Assembly: GCF_019930585.1 (NCBI RefSeq)
Contig: NZ_CP082839.1
Coordinates: 992,001-1,056,000 of the forward strand
Direction of reading: 5' to 3'
Length of the DNA stretch: 64,000 nucleotides
Origin: Sphingomonas nostoxanthinifaciens
Lineage (GTDB): Bacteria > Pseudomonadota > Alphaproteobacteria > Sphingomonadales > Sphingomonadaceae
Positions 1 to 8,463 of the stretch are shown here, in pieces. Position 1 is the stretch's first letter, and each line of letters begins with the position of its first letter. Under the pieces are notes generated by a model. The model saw only the letters and a program-made list of their open reading frames with translations. It ran no database searches and was not told the origin of the DNA. A program made the translations under genes and the position numbers.

Positions 1-40
1 TCTCGGGATAATCCTGCCCGACCGTCGTGAATTGAAGCAT
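1..40 (-). CDS. Probable glutamate synthase small subunit, N-terminal fragment
   Basis: Only the first 13 codons are inside the window. The minus strand reads MLQFTTVGQDYPE from the ATG at 38-40. This resembles the start of the NAD(P)-dependent GltD-type oxidoreductases of sphingomonads, and I recall that gene beside uppP in related genomes. That link comes from memory and inference; thirteen residues cannot prove it. Sequence to the left of the window would decide it. Confidence 0.4.
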   Translation of the reverse strand, partial: MLQFTTVGQDYPE

Positions 41-46
41 GCCGAC

Positions 47-75
47 CATGTGCGCCTCCGCTTGAGGCGCACATG
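47..75. terminator. Perfect 12-bp stem-loop between gltD-like start and uppP
   Basis: CATGTGCGCCTC and GAGGCGCACATG form a perfect inverted repeat with a 5-nt loop. No T-run follows on either strand, so it may be a factor-dependent terminator or an mRNA-stabilising hairpin. On the minus strand it lies downstream of uppP and just upstream of the next gene. Confidence 0.4.
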
Positions 76-203
76 ACTCATCCGGCGGCCTGAGTCACGG
101 CCAAATCCGGAGATAGGTCAGCACAGCTGACCCAAAAACCAACGATCGAGCCTGAATATCGCCATTTGGCATCGATCTGGGCCGATTTAGGTCCGATCGG
201 GAA

Positions 204-1010
204 CTACATCCGCGAGAGCCACACCAGCGCCAGCGTGCCGGCGACGATGCGATACCATGCGAACGGCCCGAAGCCGTGCTTGGTGACGATGCCGACGAAT
301 GCCTTCACCACCACCAGGGCGACGAAGAAGGCGACGACGAAACCGATCGCGATCGTGCCCAGCCCGACTGCGCCCGGTGCCATCAGATCGTGGCGATGTT
401 TGAACAGTTCGAGCGTCGTCGCGCCGAGCATCGTGGGAATGGCGAGGAAGAAGCTGAATTCGGCCGCCGTCCGCCGCTCCACGCCTAGCGACAGCGCACC
501 CATGATGGTCGCGCCCGAGCGGCTGACGCCGGGGATCATCGCCAGGCACTGGATGAAGCCGATGCCGAGCGTTTTGCCCAGCGGGATGTCGGCGACGCCG
601 CGGATGGTCCGCTCCTTCGCCAGCCGCTCGACGACCAGGATCGCAACGCCGCCGACGATCAGCGCCACCGCCACCACCGTGGCATTGCCGAGCAGCGCCT
701 CGATCTTCTTGTGCAGCGCCAGTCCGATCACCACCGCCGGGACGAAGGCCACCAGCACGTTGCGGGTGAAGCGGATCGAGGTCGCGTCGCCGCGCGTCAG
801 CCCCATGATCACCGTCCAGAAGGTGCGCCAGTACAGCACGACCACCGCCAGGATCGCACCGAGCTGGATGACGATGTTGAACACCTCCCACTGCGCGGCA
901 TCATAGCCGAGCAACTTGGTGGCGAGGATCAGATGCCCGGTCGACGAGACGGGCAGATATTCGGTCAGACCTTCGACGATCCCGAGCAGGACCGGCTGGA
1001 GAATGCTCAT
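204..1010 (-). CDS. uppP: Undecaprenyl-diphosphatase UppP (BacA family)
   Basis: This 268-residue polytopic inner-membrane enzyme dephosphorylates undecaprenyl diphosphate, recycling the lipid carrier used for peptidoglycan and other envelope polymers; overproduction gives bacitracin resistance in other bacteria. Two family signatures are visible: GLTEYLPVSSTGHL at about residues 14-27, with the catalytic Glu, and PGVSRSGATI in the middle. The rest is a series of hydrophobic helices and the length is normal for the family. It lies 35 bp downstream of the NDUFA9-like gene on the same strand, so the two are probably co-transcribed. The start is the ATG at 1008-1010, which leaves no missing conserved sequence. 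It belongs to the chromosomal flank left of the integrated element. Confidence 0.95.
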   Translation of the reverse strand: MSILQPVLLGIVEGLTEYLPVSSTGHLILATKLLGYDAAQWEVFNIVIQLGAILAVVVLYWRTFWTVIMGLTRGDATSIRFTRNVLVAFVPAVVIGLALHKKIEALLGNATVVAVALIVGGVAILVVERLAKERTIRGVADIPLGKTLGIGFIQCLAMIPGVSRSGATIMGALSLGVERRTAAEFSFFLAIPTMLGATTLELFKHRHDLMAPGAVGLGTIAIGFVVAFFVALVVVKAFVGIVTKHGFGPFAWYRIVAGTLALVWLSRM

Positions 1011-1045
1011 GCGGGACCCTTACGGCTAGGTGGGGGGTAGAATGA

Positions 1046-1978
1046 TCAGGCGGCGCCGAGGCTGAACCGGCCGTGGCGACGAAAGCGGACCAGCCAGCGC
1101 GGCGCCACCGCGGCGAGCGGCGCCGGCGCGATCCCGAAGTCGGCGAAGCCGGGCGCGCCGGTCGTGACGACATTGTCCCGCTGCAGCATCAGCCACTGAT
1201 CCCACGTCATCGGCGCGCCGGGCAGCCAACCGCCCATGCGCGCCGCGAGCCCGGCGAGCGCATCGGGCACCGCCGGCAGCGAGAGCTTGCGGCCGATCGC
1301 CTGCGCGATCCATGCATTGAGCTCGCCCATCGACAGGATCTGCGGGCCGCCGAGCTCGTAGGTCTTGCCGGCGTGGGCCTGCGGATCGAGCGCCGCCTGG
1401 GCGATGGCGCGGGCGACGTCGCTCACCCATGCCGGCTGGAACTTCGCGCCCGCGCGCACCACCGGCACCACCGGCGCCAACGAGATCATCTGGGCGAAGC
1501 GATTGACGAACTGATCCTCCGGCCCGAACAGGATCGACGGGCGGACGATCGTGGCGTCGGGGAAGGCGTCGCGCACCGCGCGCTCGCCTTCGCCCTTGGT
1601 GCGGGCATAAGCGCTGTCGGCGGCCGGATCGGCGCCGATCGCGGAGATCTGGACGAAGGCGCGGACGCCGGCGGCGCGCGCGGCGGCGGCGGCGGTGCGC
1701 GCGCCGTCGACATGGAGCGCCTGGAACGGCCCCTTCAGCACGCCCACCAGATTGACGACCGCCGTCGCGCCGGAAACGGCGCGCGCGATGCTGTCGGGCT
1801 TGGTGAGGCTGGCCGGGACGAACTGCACCTGGCCGAGCGGGCCGAGCGGCTTCAGATACCAGGCGTCGGCGGGATAGCGCTCGGCGATGCGCACGCGCGC
1901 GCCTGCCGCCAGCAATTCCTGCGCGACATAGCGGCCCAGAAAGCCGCCGCCGCCGATCAAGGTGACCAGTTCGTCCAT
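1046..1978 (-). CDS. NDUFA9-like NAD(P)-binding reductase (complex I accessory family)
   Basis: The 310-residue protein is an atypical short-chain dehydrogenase/epimerase related to complex I subunit NDUFA9. A Rossmann start, LIGGGGFLGRYVAQELL, lies at about residues 6-22. Later motifs include VVNLVGVL, a YARTKGEGERAV stretch (Tyr-x-x-x-Lys) and IVRPSILFGPEDQFVNRFA, all typical of this group. In alphaproteobacteria such proteins often neighbour uppP, as here. The role is probably NADP(H) binding linked to respiratory complex I or quinone metabolism; this is inferred from family. I chose the ATG at 1976-1978 rather than the upstream one at 2011 because the nucleotide-binding fold begins immediately after it. 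Confidence 0.85.
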   Translation of the reverse strand: MDELVTLIGGGGFLGRYVAQELLAAGARVRIAERYPADAWYLKPLGPLGQVQFVPASLTKPDSIARAVSGATAVVNLVGVLKGPFQALHVDGARTAAAAARAAGVRAFVQISAIGADPAADSAYARTKGEGERAVRDAFPDATIVRPSILFGPEDQFVNRFAQMISLAPVVPVVRAGAKFQPAWVSDVARAIAQAALDPQAHAGKTYELGGPQILSMGELNAWIAQAIGRKLSLPAVPDALAGLAARMGGWLPGAPMTWDQWLMLQRDNVVTTGAPGFADFGIAPAPLAAVAPRWLVRFRRHGRFSLGAA

Positions 1979-2103
1979 CCGTCCGTCATTCCCGCTGTCG
2001 CCACGCGTCACGAGGCAATGCCCGCGTCCGCGGCGCGATGCAATGCCCCTGCGCCGGTTGACAAGCCCCGATCCACCCCCCTAAAGGCCGCCGCCTACCC
2101 CGT

Positions 2104-2190
2104 GCCCAGATGGCGGAATTGGTAGACGCACCAGCTTCAGGTGCTGGCGATCGCAAGGTCGTGGAGGTTCGAGTCCTCTTCTGGGCACCA
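2104..2190 (+). tRNA. tRNA-Leu (CAG anticodon)
   Basis: An 87-nt cloverleaf with a long variable arm. The 7-bp acceptor stem pairs GCCCAGA with TCTGGGC, followed by discriminator A and an encoded CCA. The anticodon stem is CCAGC/GCTGG around loop TTCAGGT, giving anticodon CAG that reads CUG leucine codons. The T arm is GGAGG-TTCGAGT-CCTC. The 3' end is the probable integration target of the ICE whose integrase starts 177 bp downstream. Confidence 0.97.
2170..2190 (+). other. Probable attL in tRNA-Leu 3' end
   Basis: P4-type integrases usually recombine in the 3' end of a tRNA gene and restore it. The integrase follows this tRNA directly and is the first gene of a conjugative module, so the T-arm to CCA segment is the expected attachment core. 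I found no second copy of this segment elsewhere in the window, so attR and the exact core are undefined. Confidence 0.55.
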
Positions 2191-2362
2191 GTTGCTGCCT
2201 CTGGATTCGTCCAGAGGCGTCCAGCAACAGACTGTTTTCAAAGCATAATTTCATCGACGATCGCTGGCAACCGTCCGGGTTGATCCAGTGGATTCCAGCA
2301 AAAGATACACAAAATGTGTATCCTGGTGTGTCTGCTGGGTGACCCCGGAAAACCGGGATCAC
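2191..2362 (+). promoter_or_regulatory. Structured leader between tRNA-Leu and integrase
   Basis: Three strong inverted repeats lie in this short region. First, 2197-2218 has 9-bp arms GCCTCTGGA/TCCAGAGGC around a TTCG loop, flanked by further pairing of GTTGCTG (2191-2197) with CAGCAAC (2223-2229); this probably terminates or processes the tRNA transcript. Second, 2304-2322 is GATACACA-AAA-TGTGTATC. Third, 2339-2362 pairs GTGACCCCGG with CCGGGATCAC with one mismatch, ending 4 nt before the integrase ATG. The last two could be integrase arm sites or operators controlling int; that is inference. Confidence 0.6.
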
Positions 2363-2366
2363 GACG

Positions 2367-3638
2367 ATGCTGACTCAACTCCAAATCACCTCTGCCAAAC
2401 CCCAACCGAAGCCATACACGCTCTCCGACGGGCAAGGGCTCGCTCTGTTCGTTCAGCCCTCGGGCGCCAAGATCTGGCGCTTTCGCTACCGATATGGCGG
2501 TCAGGCCAGGACACTGCACATCGGCCAATGGCCGGCTCTCTCCCTCGCTGACGCTCGCGAGAAATGCCGAGACGCTCGAAAAGCAATCGCTTCCGGTATC
2601 GACCCCGTCCTCGAGAAGAAGCGGACGAAGATCGAATCGCAGTTCGCCGTGGCGACGAGCTTCAAGGAAGTCGCGATCGAATGGGTCGCCAAATGCGAGC
2701 GTGAAGGCCTCGCCGAGATCACGCTCGGAAAGATCCGGTGGCTTCTCGGGATGGCCTACCCGATGATCGGGTCACACCCGATCAATGGCATCACCCCGAT
2801 CGAAGCCCTCTCCGTTCTGCGAAAGATCGAGGCGAAGGGGAATTACGAGAGCGCCCGACGGATGCGCAGCGTCCTCAGCCGGGTGTTTCGCTATGGGATC
2901 GCCACTGCGCGGTGCGATCGTGATGTCGCGGCGGACCTTCGCGGCGCGCTGACGACTCCAAGAACCACGCACCATGCCGCGATCGTCGACCCGGAAGAGG
3001 TTGGCATCCTGCTCAAGACGATGGACGGCTATACCGGTCAGGCAGTCACGCGAATGGCGATGCGCCTGTCTCCCCACTTGTTCGCAAGACCGGGCGAGCT
3101 TCGGCAGGCAGAATGGTCTGAGATCGACGTCGTCAAGGCGATCTGGTCGGTTCCTGCTGAGCGGATGAAGATGCGCCGGCCGCACCGGGTGCCGCTATCG
3201 GTACAGGTGCTGGAGATGATCGAGGAACTGCGCGAGATAAGCGGGCATCGCCGATACCTGTTCCCTTGCCTTGGAAACCCGAAGCGGCCGATGTCCGAGA
3301 ATGGCGTGAACCAGGCGCTGCGGCGGCTGGGATACCAAGCCGAGGAGATGACGGCGCATGGCTTCCGCGCGATGGCGGCAACGCTGCTCAACGAGACGGG
3401 CCGCTGGAACCCCGATGCGATCGAGCGGCAACTGGCTCACCAGGAAGCGTCGTCGGTGCGACGGGCCTATGCACGCGGTGAGTATTGGGACGAGCGCGTG
3501 ACCATGATGCAGCATTGGTCGGACTATCTCGATCAGTTGCGCGCTGCTGCGACGGAAACGAAAAAGCCGAGGCCCGTCGTAAAGACGGCGAAGCGCAAGT
3601 CGAACGCGGGCCGCCCGCGCGGGCGACCGCGAAAGTAG
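2367..3638 (+). CDS. int: P4-type tyrosine integrase of the ICE
   Basis: The 423-residue protein carries an N-terminal DUF4102 arm-binding domain (about residues 1-90, with KIWRFRYRYGGQARTLHIGQ), a core-binding domain (about 100-200) and a C-terminal tyrosine recombinase domain. Catalytic elements are visible: Arg in FARPGELRQAEW, the HGFR box in TAHGFRAMAATLLNE, and the Tyr region in RRAYARGEYWDERVTMM. A basic tail ends in RPRGRPRK. It should catalyse excision and integration of the element at the tRNA-Leu gene immediately upstream. Its length and domain order are normal. It faces the conjugation operon, from which it is separated by a symmetrical terminator. Excision would also need a small DNA-bending partner; the two HTH proteins at 3679 and 20809 are candidates. 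Confidence 0.95.
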   Translation: MLTQLQITSAKPQPKPYTLSDGQGLALFVQPSGAKIWRFRYRYGGQARTLHIGQWPALSLADAREKCRDARKAIASGIDPVLEKKRTKIESQFAVATSFKEVAIEWVAKCEREGLAEITLGKIRWLLGMAYPMIGSHPINGITPIEALSVLRKIEAKGNYESARRMRSVLSRVFRYGIATARCDRDVAADLRGALTTPRTTHHAAIVDPEEVGILLKTMDGYTGQAVTRMAMRLSPHLFARPGELRQAEWSEIDVVKAIWSVPAERMKMRRPHRVPLSVQVLEMIEELREISGHRRYLFPCLGNPKRPMSENGVNQALRRLGYQAEEMTAHGFRAMAATLLNETGRWNPDAIERQLAHQEASSVRRAYARGEYWDERVTMMQHWSDYLDQLRAAATETKKPRPVVKTAKRKSNAGRPRGRPRK

Positions 3639-3647
3639 GATCGGGAG

Positions 3648-3677
3648 CGCCAGAGCGGGCTCCGCCGCTCTGGCGCG
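3648..3677. terminator. Bidirectional terminator-like hairpin
   Basis: Perfect 12-bp inverted repeat GCGCCAGAGCGG / CCGCTCTGGCGC with a 6-nt loop, in the 40 bp between the convergent integrase and the small HTH gene. Its symmetry suits a two-way transcription stop. No T-run is present. Confidence 0.6.
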
Positions 3678-3678
3678 A

Positions 3679-3882
3679 TCAGTTTGGTGTTGCCTCCGAA
3701 GCCGTCAGGGCCTTGAGGCTCTGAAACTGAATCAGGGTCGCACGGCCGACCTTCACCGTATCGAGGTCTCCGGACTGAATGAGCTCGTAGATCCGGGAAC
3801 GGCTGAGGCCGGTGATCCGCACGGCGGTCGATATCCGAACCGTGAGCGGCTCGATCTTCTTCTCCCAGCCACGCTCGATCAT
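3679..3882 (-). CDS. Small AlpA/excisionase-like HTH DNA-binding protein
   Basis: The 67-residue protein has a winged helix-turn-helix of the MerR/excisionase (HTH_17) type: STAVRITGLSRSRIYELIQSGDLDTVKVGR spans most of it, shown here only as a span of residues 18-47. It is the last gene of the minus-strand trb operon, and its ATG overlaps the stop of the DUF2274 gene (ATGA). Proteins of this kind act as recombination directionality factors or as regulators of integrase or transfer genes. The position beside int favours an excisionase role; that is inference. The second HTH protein at 20809 is a rival candidate. Confidence 0.75.
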   Translation of the reverse strand: MIERGWEKKIEPLTVRISTAVRITGLSRSRIYELIQSGDLDTVKVGRATLIQFQSLKALTASEATPN

Positions 3883-4109
3883 TTCTGCCCCCGCTGCCGC
3901 GCATCGCGGTCTCGTGCAAAGCTGCGATCGCTTTCCAGAAAAGCGGTGAGCATCGCCGGGATGAGTTCGACGACCGGTTCCTCCCGGCCATAGGTCTGGG
4001 CGTAGAGCGCGGCATAGTCGGTCAAAGCCTGATGGAGATCCGGCATGACGGTGATGCCGAGCTTGATGGGCGTTCGGTCCGGGAGCTGCGGTAGCTTGAG
4101 ATCGGCCAT
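3879..4109 (-). CDS. DUF2274 family protein
   Basis: The 76-residue protein starts MADLKLPQLPDRTPIKLGI and contains an amphipathic stretch with VMPDLHQALTDYAALY, followed by a basic, charged tail. It matches the DUF2274 family, which is found almost always at the end of trbI-type operons in ICEs. The fold may be ribbon-helix-helix-like, suggesting DNA binding, but the function is unknown. It begins 1 bp after the trbI stop and overlaps the next gene by 4 bp, so it is translationally coupled to both. I chose the ATG at 4107-4109 because the longer frame upstream merely shadows trbI. Confidence 0.75.
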   Translation of the reverse strand: MADLKLPQLPDRTPIKLGITVMPDLHQALTDYAALYAQTYGREEPVVELIPAMLTAFLESDRSFARDRDARQRGQK

Positions 4110-4110
4110 G

Positions 4111-5304
4111 TCAGCGCTCCCCTCGAACAGGGGCGAGCACGAGATCCTTGTGGACGACCAGACGAACCGGCGCGCCAGGACGGATCGTGATCGTCGGCTG
4201 GATGCCGAGATTGCGTTGGGTGATCTGATCGCCGGCCCGAGATACGCTGTCCTGCGTCGACATCCGGAGCGCCTGAACCAGGTCACTCTGTCCGGAGAGC
4301 GCCAGCTGAGAGCTGACCCCGAGCAGCGTTGATAGAGCAACGCCCTTCAGGAGCTGCCAGGTGTGCATGTCGACTTTGTCCTGAAGGCCGGCATATCCGG
4401 ATGGATCGGTTGCCGGCACATTGTCGATCCGCTGCGAGCTGCCATCCGGCATGATGATCCGCTGCCAGACTATCAACGCTCGCTTCTGACCGAACGCCAC
4501 GACGCTGTCGTAACTGCCGACCAGCCGCGCCCCTTGCGGGATGAGCAGGATCTGGCCCGTCGCGCAGTCGTAGATGTTCTCAATGACCTGGGCCGTCACG
4601 AGACCGGGCAGATCCGAGCGCAGTCCGGTGATCAGGCTCGCCGAGATCACACTGCCGGCCGACAGCGTGTAGGGCGATGCCAGCGGCGTGAGGGTGTGCG
4701 GATTGACGTCGCCTCTCGGATCGAGCGTGGCGACGAAATCGGCCTTGCGTCCCTGCGCGTTCGGATCGTTGCCCGGATCGAGCGCCAGCTTCGCAGATGT
4801 CGGATCTGCCGCCACCGCTGTGGGCGTGGCAGGCGCGGCACTCGCCGTCGTGATCTGCCGCCCCTGCACGAGAACACCGGACTCGCGTGCCGCCTTCAAC
4901 TCGGCAAGCTGACGCTCCCGTTCCGCGGCTTGCGCCTGTTGAAGCTGCTGATCGGCCGGACTTACCGCCATCATCTCGGCGCGCTGGTGTTCCAGGATCG
5001 GCTTGCCGAGATCGCCTGGCAGCGGCGGTCCGAGCTTCGGGACATCGCCATAGGTCGCGGGCGCGCCGCTCAGCGTGTCGCTCGGCGCCTTGACCGGATC
5101 TGCCAGATCATCCTGCGCTTCGACGTGGTGCAGGATGTGAGGCTTGAGCGCCATGAAGGTGACGGCGGTGAGACTTACCGATCCCAGCGCCGCGATCGCG
5201 ATGATCAAGCCGCGCTTGAAGCGGATCGCGCGAGGTGGCCGGCTGCGAATGGCCAGCGTCTCGGGATCGACCCTGGCGGCCGGAGGAAGTGCCGCCTCGG
5301 TCAC
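4111..5304 (-). CDS. trbI: Conjugal transfer protein TrbI (VirB10-like)
   Basis: At 397 residues this is a normal-length TrbI. An N-terminal cytoplasmic region is followed by one transmembrane helix at about residues 32-52 (GLIIAIAALGSVSLTAVTFM). Then come a Pro/Ala-rich periplasmic stalk and the C-terminal VirB10 beta-barrel domain with ASLITGLRSDLPGLVTAQV, IYDCATGQILLIPQGARLVG and VALSTLLGVSS. VirB10 proteins bridge inner and outer membranes in the type IV secretion channel and respond to ATP use by the motor. It follows trbG with a 4-bp overlap and precedes DUF2274. Confidence 0.95.
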   Translation of the reverse strand: MTEAALPPAARVDPETLAIRSRPPRAIRFKRGLIIAIAALGSVSLTAVTFMALKPHILHHVEAQDDLADPVKAPSDTLSGAPATYGDVPKLGPPLPGDLGKPILEHQRAEMMAVSPADQQLQQAQAAERERQLAELKAARESGVLVQGRQITTASAAPATPTAVAADPTSAKLALDPGNDPNAQGRKADFVATLDPRGDVNPHTLTPLASPYTLSAGSVISASLITGLRSDLPGLVTAQVIENIYDCATGQILLIPQGARLVGSYDSVVAFGQKRALIVWQRIIMPDGSSQRIDNVPATDPSGYAGLQDKVDMHTWQLLKGVALSTLLGVSSQLALSGQSDLVQALRMSTQDSVSRAGDQITQRNLGIQPTITIRPGAPVRLVVHKDLVLAPVRGER

Positions 5305-6233
5305 GATGCCCTCCGACGGCTATAGGCCTCGGTCGTCCGGCTGATGCGGACGATGTCCTGATGCTTGAGGCCCAGACGCAATTCGGCGGCGTCGAACAGC
5401 CGGTCGACGACGTAGAAGCGGCTCTGCACGCGATAGTTGACGAGGCTTGCGGTGCCCTTTGCATCGACGAGGAAGAGCGGTGGCGCTTCCCCGACAGCAA
5501 GGCTCGCTGGGAACTCGATAAAGGTCTGCCGCCCATCGTCAAATGCGCGCAGCGGACGCCACGCCGGCTGGTCGCCGGTGATCGCATAATCGAAATGAAG
5601 CTGGTCGATCGACAGGCCGGAAGCCACCGGCAGCGCCGCGCGTGCCTGCTCGACCGCCGCCTTGTAAGCAATCAGGGCATCCTGCGGATAAGTCCACGAC
5701 AGCGCCGCCATCGCCGTCCGCTCCGTGCTGGTCAGCGACAGGTGATAGGTCCGGCGGTCGGTGGTAATGACGACATTGGTCGCGAGCCCCGCCGAGAACG
5801 GCTTGACGAGGACATGCGTCCGCTTGGTTTCGCCGCTGCCGCTGCTGGTGTCACCAATGACCCAGCGGACCGTATCGCCGGCCGCGACTGCGCCCAGCGT
5901 TTCGCCGGACTGAAGGGCGATGTCGGTCACTTGGCCTGGTGCCGTGAAGACGTGGAAGAGCGCACCCTCTGCATAGGGATAGACTTGCGTCGCATTGAGG
6001 TAGCCGCTCACGGCCGGCTCCAACGTCGCCGAGTGGTTGGCGGCTCGCACTCGAAGCTCCGCGGCCGACGGCGGCCGATCACGATGTGTGATTGGCGGGG
6101 CCGATGGTGTGGCCATTGCCGGCGGTGCGCTGACAGCCGGTGCCTGGGGCGATGCCGGTGGCGTAGCGGCCGGAGTGTCAGCGAGCGCGGGGGCGGCAGC
6201 GATGATCGTTGTCGCAAGCAGAATCGATTTCAT
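5301..6233 (-). CDS. trbG: Conjugal transfer protein TrbG (VirB9-like)
   Basis: The 310-residue protein begins with a signal peptide (MKSILLATTIIAAAPALA), then a Pro/Ala-rich linker. Next come the VirB9 N-terminal domain (VYPYAEGALFHVFTAPGQVT) and the C-terminal domain that joins VirB10/VirB7 in the outer-membrane core, with LNYRV-type strands and a QSRFYVVDRLFDAAELRLG end. The ATG at 6231-6233 was chosen because it opens the signal peptide; the longer upstream frame is antisense to no family and overlaps trbF. It forms the outer-membrane pore of the mating channel with TrbI. It overlaps trbI by 4 bp. Confidence 0.93.
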   Translation of the reverse strand: MKSILLATTIIAAAPALADTPAATPPASPQAPAVSAPPAMATPSAPPITHRDRPPSAAELRVRAANHSATLEPAVSGYLNATQVYPYAEGALFHVFTAPGQVTDIALQSGETLGAVAAGDTVRWVIGDTSSGSGETKRTHVLVKPFSAGLATNVVITTDRRTYHLSLTSTERTAMAALSWTYPQDALIAYKAAVEQARAALPVASGLSIDQLHFDYAITGDQPAWRPLRAFDDGRQTFIEFPASLAVGEAPPLFLVDAKGTASLVNYRVQSRFYVVDRLFDAAELRLGLKHQDIVRISRTTEAYSRRRAS

Positions 6234-6247
6234 GGAAGCCTCCAGAG

Positions 6248-7045
6248 TCACATGCGGGGTTGAGCGAGGCCGGGATCGAGCGGCGATCCAAGCGGGATAT
6301 CGGCGGCCGGTGCTGCGACGGGCTTCGCTGGCGCCTGCTGAGATGCCGAGGCAGTCGCGGCGGGTTCGAGCTCGCGCATCCAGTCGATCCCATCGACATA
6401 GAGACCGAGCGGATTCTTCCGCAGCGTGTCGGCCGTTACCGGCCCCTTGAGCACGACGGTGACGATCGCCGTCCAATGTGCGACGCCGGTCTGTGCGCCG
6501 CGGTCGAACGTCGTCTCGATCCATTTCACTTGGAAAGATCGGTCGGAAGCTCGCACGATGCTGGTCACTTGAACCGACACCGTCTTCTCGCCGGCATGGC
6601 CAAATGGATCGGCGGCACGCGCATAGTCGCCGAGGAAGATCGCTCCACGCTTGGTGGTGAAGTCGTAGGCTGAGAGCCACGATTGCCGCATCAGCACCGG
6701 GTCGAGCGAGACCGAACGGATATCGGTGACGAAGCGGCCGAGGAACCACGCGATCTGCGGATCGGTCGGGCGGAAGCCTGCCTCCGCCGCGCTGACCGCC
6801 CTCGGCTCGCCGAGACGATCAACCTCGACAACATAGGGCACCACGCGGCTCTGCAGCGATTGCCAGAGCAGACCGCCGGACAATGCGCTGGTGAGGCCTA
6901 GGCAGGCAAAGGCCATCAGTCGCCAGTTGCGCGCCTGTACGCGGGCCGAGCCTATCCGTTCGTCCCAGAGCTGGCCGGCCCGATGGAAGGGTGTCTCGGG
7001 TTCGGGCGTTCGCCCATAGCGTTGCACCGCTCGCTTGAAGCGCAT
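6248..7045 (-). CDS. trbF: Conjugal transfer protein TrbF (VirB8-like)
   Basis: The 265-residue protein has a short cytoplasmic N-terminus, one transmembrane helix at about residues 44-64 (MAFACLGLTSALSGGLLWQ) and a periplasmic VirB8/NTF2-like domain. That domain includes VVPYVVEVDRLGEP, DPQIAWFLGRFVTDIRSVS and a WIETTFDRGAQ strand. VirB8 proteins nucleate assembly of the type IV secretion inner-membrane complex. An Ala/Pro-rich tail follows. The gene lies 1 bp downstream of trbL's stop, so the two are tightly coupled. Confidence 0.93.
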   Translation of the reverse strand: MRFKRAVQRYGRTPEPETPFHRAGQLWDERIGSARVQARNWRLMAFACLGLTSALSGGLLWQSLQSRVVPYVVEVDRLGEPRAVSAAEAGFRPTDPQIAWFLGRFVTDIRSVSLDPVLMRQSWLSAYDFTTKRGAIFLGDYARAADPFGHAGEKTVSVQVTSIVRASDRSFQVKWIETTFDRGAQTGVAHWTAIVTVVLKGPVTADTLRKNPLGLYVDGIDWMRELEPAATASASQQAPAKPVAAPAADIPLGSPLDPGLAQPRM

Positions 7046-7046
7046 G

Positions 7047-8348
7047 TCAGTCCTCCTTTTCCTTGATGTCGGGGGTGGCGCCGTGGCCCCCCCGATCGCC
7101 CTGCTGGACGGTGTGCATGGCGGTCTGGCCGTGATGACGTGTGGCTGCCTGCGACTCCATCGCGCGCGCCCAGCCGGGGACGGACGTGTCCGTGCCGGAC
7201 GATGCCGGACCCGAATCTGCCTTGGGGTTCATCGCGGCCCACGCCGCCTGGCGGCCGGACTCGACGGCCTCGCCGAAGCCGATCGCTGAGGACATGCGCG
7301 ATCGGGCAGCGCCCGCAGCCGCGCGGGCCATACCGCCCATGCCGGCACCGACGGTCGCCGAGCCGCTGGCCTCCTGGCCGAGCCCATAGGCGGTCGATGC
7401 CGCCGACCCCATCGTCGCACCGGCACGGATCGCACCGAGCCCGCCGGCCGCGATGCCGCGAGCCGCCGCCATCGCCCCCGCGCCACCGAGATAGGCGATG
7501 CCGCCCGCTCCGAGGACTGTGCCGAAGGCCGCACCTGCGCCGAGCTGCGGAGCGCCCGCAACGAGACCGGAGGCGATGCCCGGACCGAAGATGCCGAGGC
7601 CGAACAGCGCGAGACTGGCGAGGACGAGGCTCATCGCCTGTCCCACGTCGGGCTCGTGGCCCTGCAACGCGGTCGTGAACTGGGTGAAGTAGTTGGAGCC
7701 GATGCCGACGATGACAGCGAGCACCATCACCTTGATGCCCGAAGAGACGACGTTGCCGAGGACTCGCTCGGCCAAGAAACTTGTCCGTCCCCAAAGGGCA
7801 AAGGGTACGAGGATGAAGCCGGCGAGGCTCGTCAGCTTGAACTCGAGGATGCTGACGAACATCTGCACGGCGAGGATGAAGAAGGCGATGATGACGATCG
7901 CCCAGGCGAACAGCAGCACCAGGATCGTCACGACATTGTCGAAGAAGGTCGTGAAACCCATCATCTGCTCGGCTTGCTGAAGCAGCGGCCAGGCGGCGGA
8001 GAAGCCGATGCCGGCAAGCTTGCCGGGCCGGAGCAGATCGTCGGTCGAGATCGTGCCGCCGCCGGCCGTGATGCCGGCCTGCGCAAAGGATCGGTAGATG
8101 ATGTCCGACAGCGTCGAGAAGCTGTTCAACATGTAGGCGAACGCGCCGATGTAGAGGATCTTGCGGATCAGCCGGCCGAGGACATTGTCCTCGCCGCCCA
8201 TCGCCCAGAACAGCCCGGCTAGCGTGATATCGAGCGCGATCAGCGTTCGGCTGAGGAAGCTGACGTCGCCGCCGAGCAGCCCGAACCCGCTGTCGATGTA
8301 GCGGATGAAGGCGGCCATGAACTGGTCGATGACATTGAGGTCGTTCAT
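7047..8348 (-). CDS. trbL: Conjugal transfer protein TrbL (VirB6-like)
   Basis: The 433-residue polytopic inner-membrane protein has about six hydrophobic helices between residues 20 and 260, among them TLIALDITLAGLFWAMGG, VTILVLLFAWAIVIIAFFIL and LTSLAGFILVPFALWG. A long Gly/Ala-rich C-terminal region and a polar tail follow. This is the TrbL/VirB6 pattern; the protein forms part of the inner-membrane DNA translocation channel. I chose the ATG at 8346-8348 (MNDLNVIDQFMAAF); the longer frame upstream has unusual Pro/Arg-rich composition and no membrane segment. About 115 bp separate it from trbJ; I see no trbK lipoprotein gene there. Confidence 0.93.
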   Translation of the reverse strand: MNDLNVIDQFMAAFIRYIDSGFGLLGGDVSFLSRTLIALDITLAGLFWAMGGEDNVLGRLIRKILYIGAFAYMLNSFSTLSDIIYRSFAQAGITAGGGTISTDDLLRPGKLAGIGFSAAWPLLQQAEQMMGFTTFFDNVVTILVLLFAWAIVIIAFFILAVQMFVSILEFKLTSLAGFILVPFALWGRTSFLAERVLGNVVSSGIKVMVLAVIVGIGSNYFTQFTTALQGHEPDVGQAMSLVLASLALFGLGIFGPGIASGLVAGAPQLGAGAAFGTVLGAGGIAYLGGAGAMAAARGIAAGGLGAIRAGATMGSAASTAYGLGQEASGSATVGAGMGGMARAAAGAARSRMSSAIGFGEAVESGRQAAWAAMNPKADSGPASSGTDTSVPGWARAMESQAATRHHGQTAMHTVQQGDRGGHGATPDIKEKED

Positions 8349-8463
8349 GCGTCGGGCTTCCGAAAATGAAGGGTGCCGCGGAGCGCGTCTGGGGGAGCTG
8401 CGACGCGCCCCGCGGCGGACGGCGACGGGAGGCGAGACCGCCGCCGCCTGATCCGGCGTGAAC

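Noticed and set aside
1073..2125. 350-codon plus-strand frame opposite the NDUFA9-like gene
   Set aside because: His/Arg-rich shadow; the minus-strand gene has the real family motifs and the frame runs into the tRNA.
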